Shown here: positions 63,245 through 64,000 of the stretch, in pieces
Layout of the letters: each line of letters starts with the position of its first letter
How positions within the stretch are numbered: position 1 is the stretch's first letter
From: Leptospira noguchii serovar Panama str. CZ214
GTDB taxonomy: Bacteria; Spirochaetota; Leptospiria; Leptospirales; Leptospiraceae
Assembly: GCF_000306255.2 (NCBI RefSeq)
Contig: NZ_AKWY02000022.1
Coordinates: 62,001-126,000, forward strand
Length of the DNA: 64,000 bases
Reading direction: 5' to 3'
The notes under the pieces: generated by a model
The model's database searches: none
What the model was told of the DNA's origin: nothing
The model's input: the letters and a program-made list of their open reading frames with translations, nothing else
Position numbers and translations under genes: made by a program

Positions 63245-64000
63245 TTATTCAAAGTAAATTTTGCACTTTGTAAGAAGCTTTTGAATCCTTTCTTTTTCTT
63301 TGGATGATAGTTGATTTTGACTCAAATCTAAAAATTGCAAATTCTTTAATTGCCCGATTTCCTTAGGAAGAGTTGCGAGTTGGTTATTATGTAAATCCAA
63401 CTCTTGCAAGTTCTTTAATTGTCCGATTTCTTTTGGAAGAGTCGTGAGTTGGTTATTCCTCAAATACAAACTTTGTAAGTTCTTTAATTTTCCAATATCG
63501 TTAGGAAGAGTCTTGAGTTGATTATTACTCAAATCCAACCGTTGTAAACTTTGTAGTTTTCCAATATCGTTAGGAAGAGTCTTGAGTTGGTTATCACTCA
63601 AATACAACTCTTGCAAGTTTTTTAATTTTCCAATTTCGTTAGAAAGAGTCTTAAGTTGGTTATAACTCAAATTCAATCGTTGTAAACTTTGTAGTTGTCC
63701 GATTTCTTTAAGATAAGTCTTGAGTTGGTTATCACTCAAATACAAACTTTGTAAGTTCTTTAGTTTTTCGATTTCGTTAGGAAGAGTCTTAAGTTGGTTA
63801 TTCCCCAAACCCAACTCTTGTAAGTTCTTTAATTTTCCAATTTCGTTAGAAAGAGTCTTAAGTTGGTTATTATCCAAATTCAACCGTTGTAAACTTTGTA
63901 GTTGTCCGATTTCTTTAAGATAAGTCTTAAGTTGGTTATAACTCAAATCCAAACTTTCCAAGTTCTTTAACTGTCCAATATCATTAGGAAGAGTCTCGAG
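63245..64000 (-). CDS. LRR protein, 5' end beyond window
   Basis: At least 251 codons; the frame is open to the right edge, so the N-terminus and any signal lie outside. About ten 23-residue LRRs are present. Most read L-x-N-E-I-G-K-L-K-N-L-Q-x-L-x-L-x-x-N-Q-L-K-T; several have the unusual L-K-T-Y-L-K-E-I-G-Q-L-Q-S-L, with Tyr-Leu in place of Leu-Pro. The C-terminal cap (S-S-K-E-K-E-R-I-Q-K-L-L) matches the one at 16600. Related to, but distinct from, the 15473 protein. Confidence 0.8.
   Translation of the reverse strand, partial: LETLPNDIGQLKNLESLDLSYNQLKTYLKEIGQLQSLQRLNLDNNQLKTLSNEIGKLKNLQELGLGNNQLKTLPNEIEKLKNLQSLYLSDNQLKTYLKEIGQLQSLQRLNLSYNQLKTLSNEIGKLKNLQELYLSDNQLKTLPNDIGKLQSLQRLDLSNNQLKTLPNDIGKLKNLQSLYLRNNQLTTLPKEIGQLKNLQELDLHNNQLATLPKEIGQLKNLQFLDLSQNQLSSKEKERIQKLLTKCKIYFE

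Overview
The window looks like a chromosome segment of a pathogenic Leptospira (interrogans group). The basis is AT-rich DNA, many spirochaete lipoboxes, a DUF1554 lipoprotein, several 23-residue leucine-rich-repeat (LRR) proteins, a very large TIGR04388-type protein, an LIC12048-type lipoprotein beside an SpvB/Rhs protein, and membrane-anchored AraC-type regulators. Family names come from recognising sequence by eye; no database search was run.

Layout. 1-2.6 kb: a DUF1554 lipoprotein, then about 1 kb of non-coding DNA with dispersed repeats. 2.7-15.0 kb (minus strand): five genes in the order WGR-DUF4132(-LRR), MoxR ATPase, DUF5682, VWA, SWIM. This is the order of E. coli yehI-yehL-yehM-yehP-yehQ and resembles the MoxR-VWA type of predicted NTP-dependent conflict system. 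15.4-20 kb: an LRR protein and a TonB-dependent receptor. 20.4-37.7 kb: a polymorphic-toxin-like locus. A coupled three-gene run ends in a 2,408-residue TIGR04388 protein whose C-terminal tip carries a MepA-like zinc peptidase signature. A small lipoprotein follows it (candidate immunity). Downstream are a truncated duplicate of that lipoprotein, two rve-type integrases, a second headless copy of the toxin core with a different tip (C39-like cysteine peptidase) and broken frames, and further exported small proteins.

37.9-39.1 kb: an IS481-like remnant and a lipoprotein. 40.3-54.9 kb: a second polymorphic-toxin locus. It holds an LIC12048-type lipoprotein, an SpvB/FG-GAP/Rhs protein interrupted by one in-frame TAA, a tiny overlapping candidate immunity gene, an orphan toxin tip resembling the TreTu ADP-ribosyltransferase, and two tandem paralogous candidate immunity genes. 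A 19-base sequence (TGAGTCTCGCAAAAACTAA) is identical downstream of candidate immunity genes in both toxin loci, with two diverged copies. It may mark the 3' boundary of exchangeable toxin/immunity cassettes.

55-64 kb: regulators (AraC with membrane domain, XRE), a FeeM/GNAT-like protein, a 7TM protein, vapBC, an MNT/HEPN pair whose hepT is broken by a GACT duplication, a DUF2971 protein, remnants of Rpn and IS481 elements, a CopG-like antitoxin, and a partial LRR gene running off the right edge.

The most unusual feature is the pair of toxin loci built on unrelated backbones (TIGR04388 and SpvB/Rhs). They share the same architecture, intact tip plus immunity followed by orphan tip plus immunity, and the same 3' repeat.
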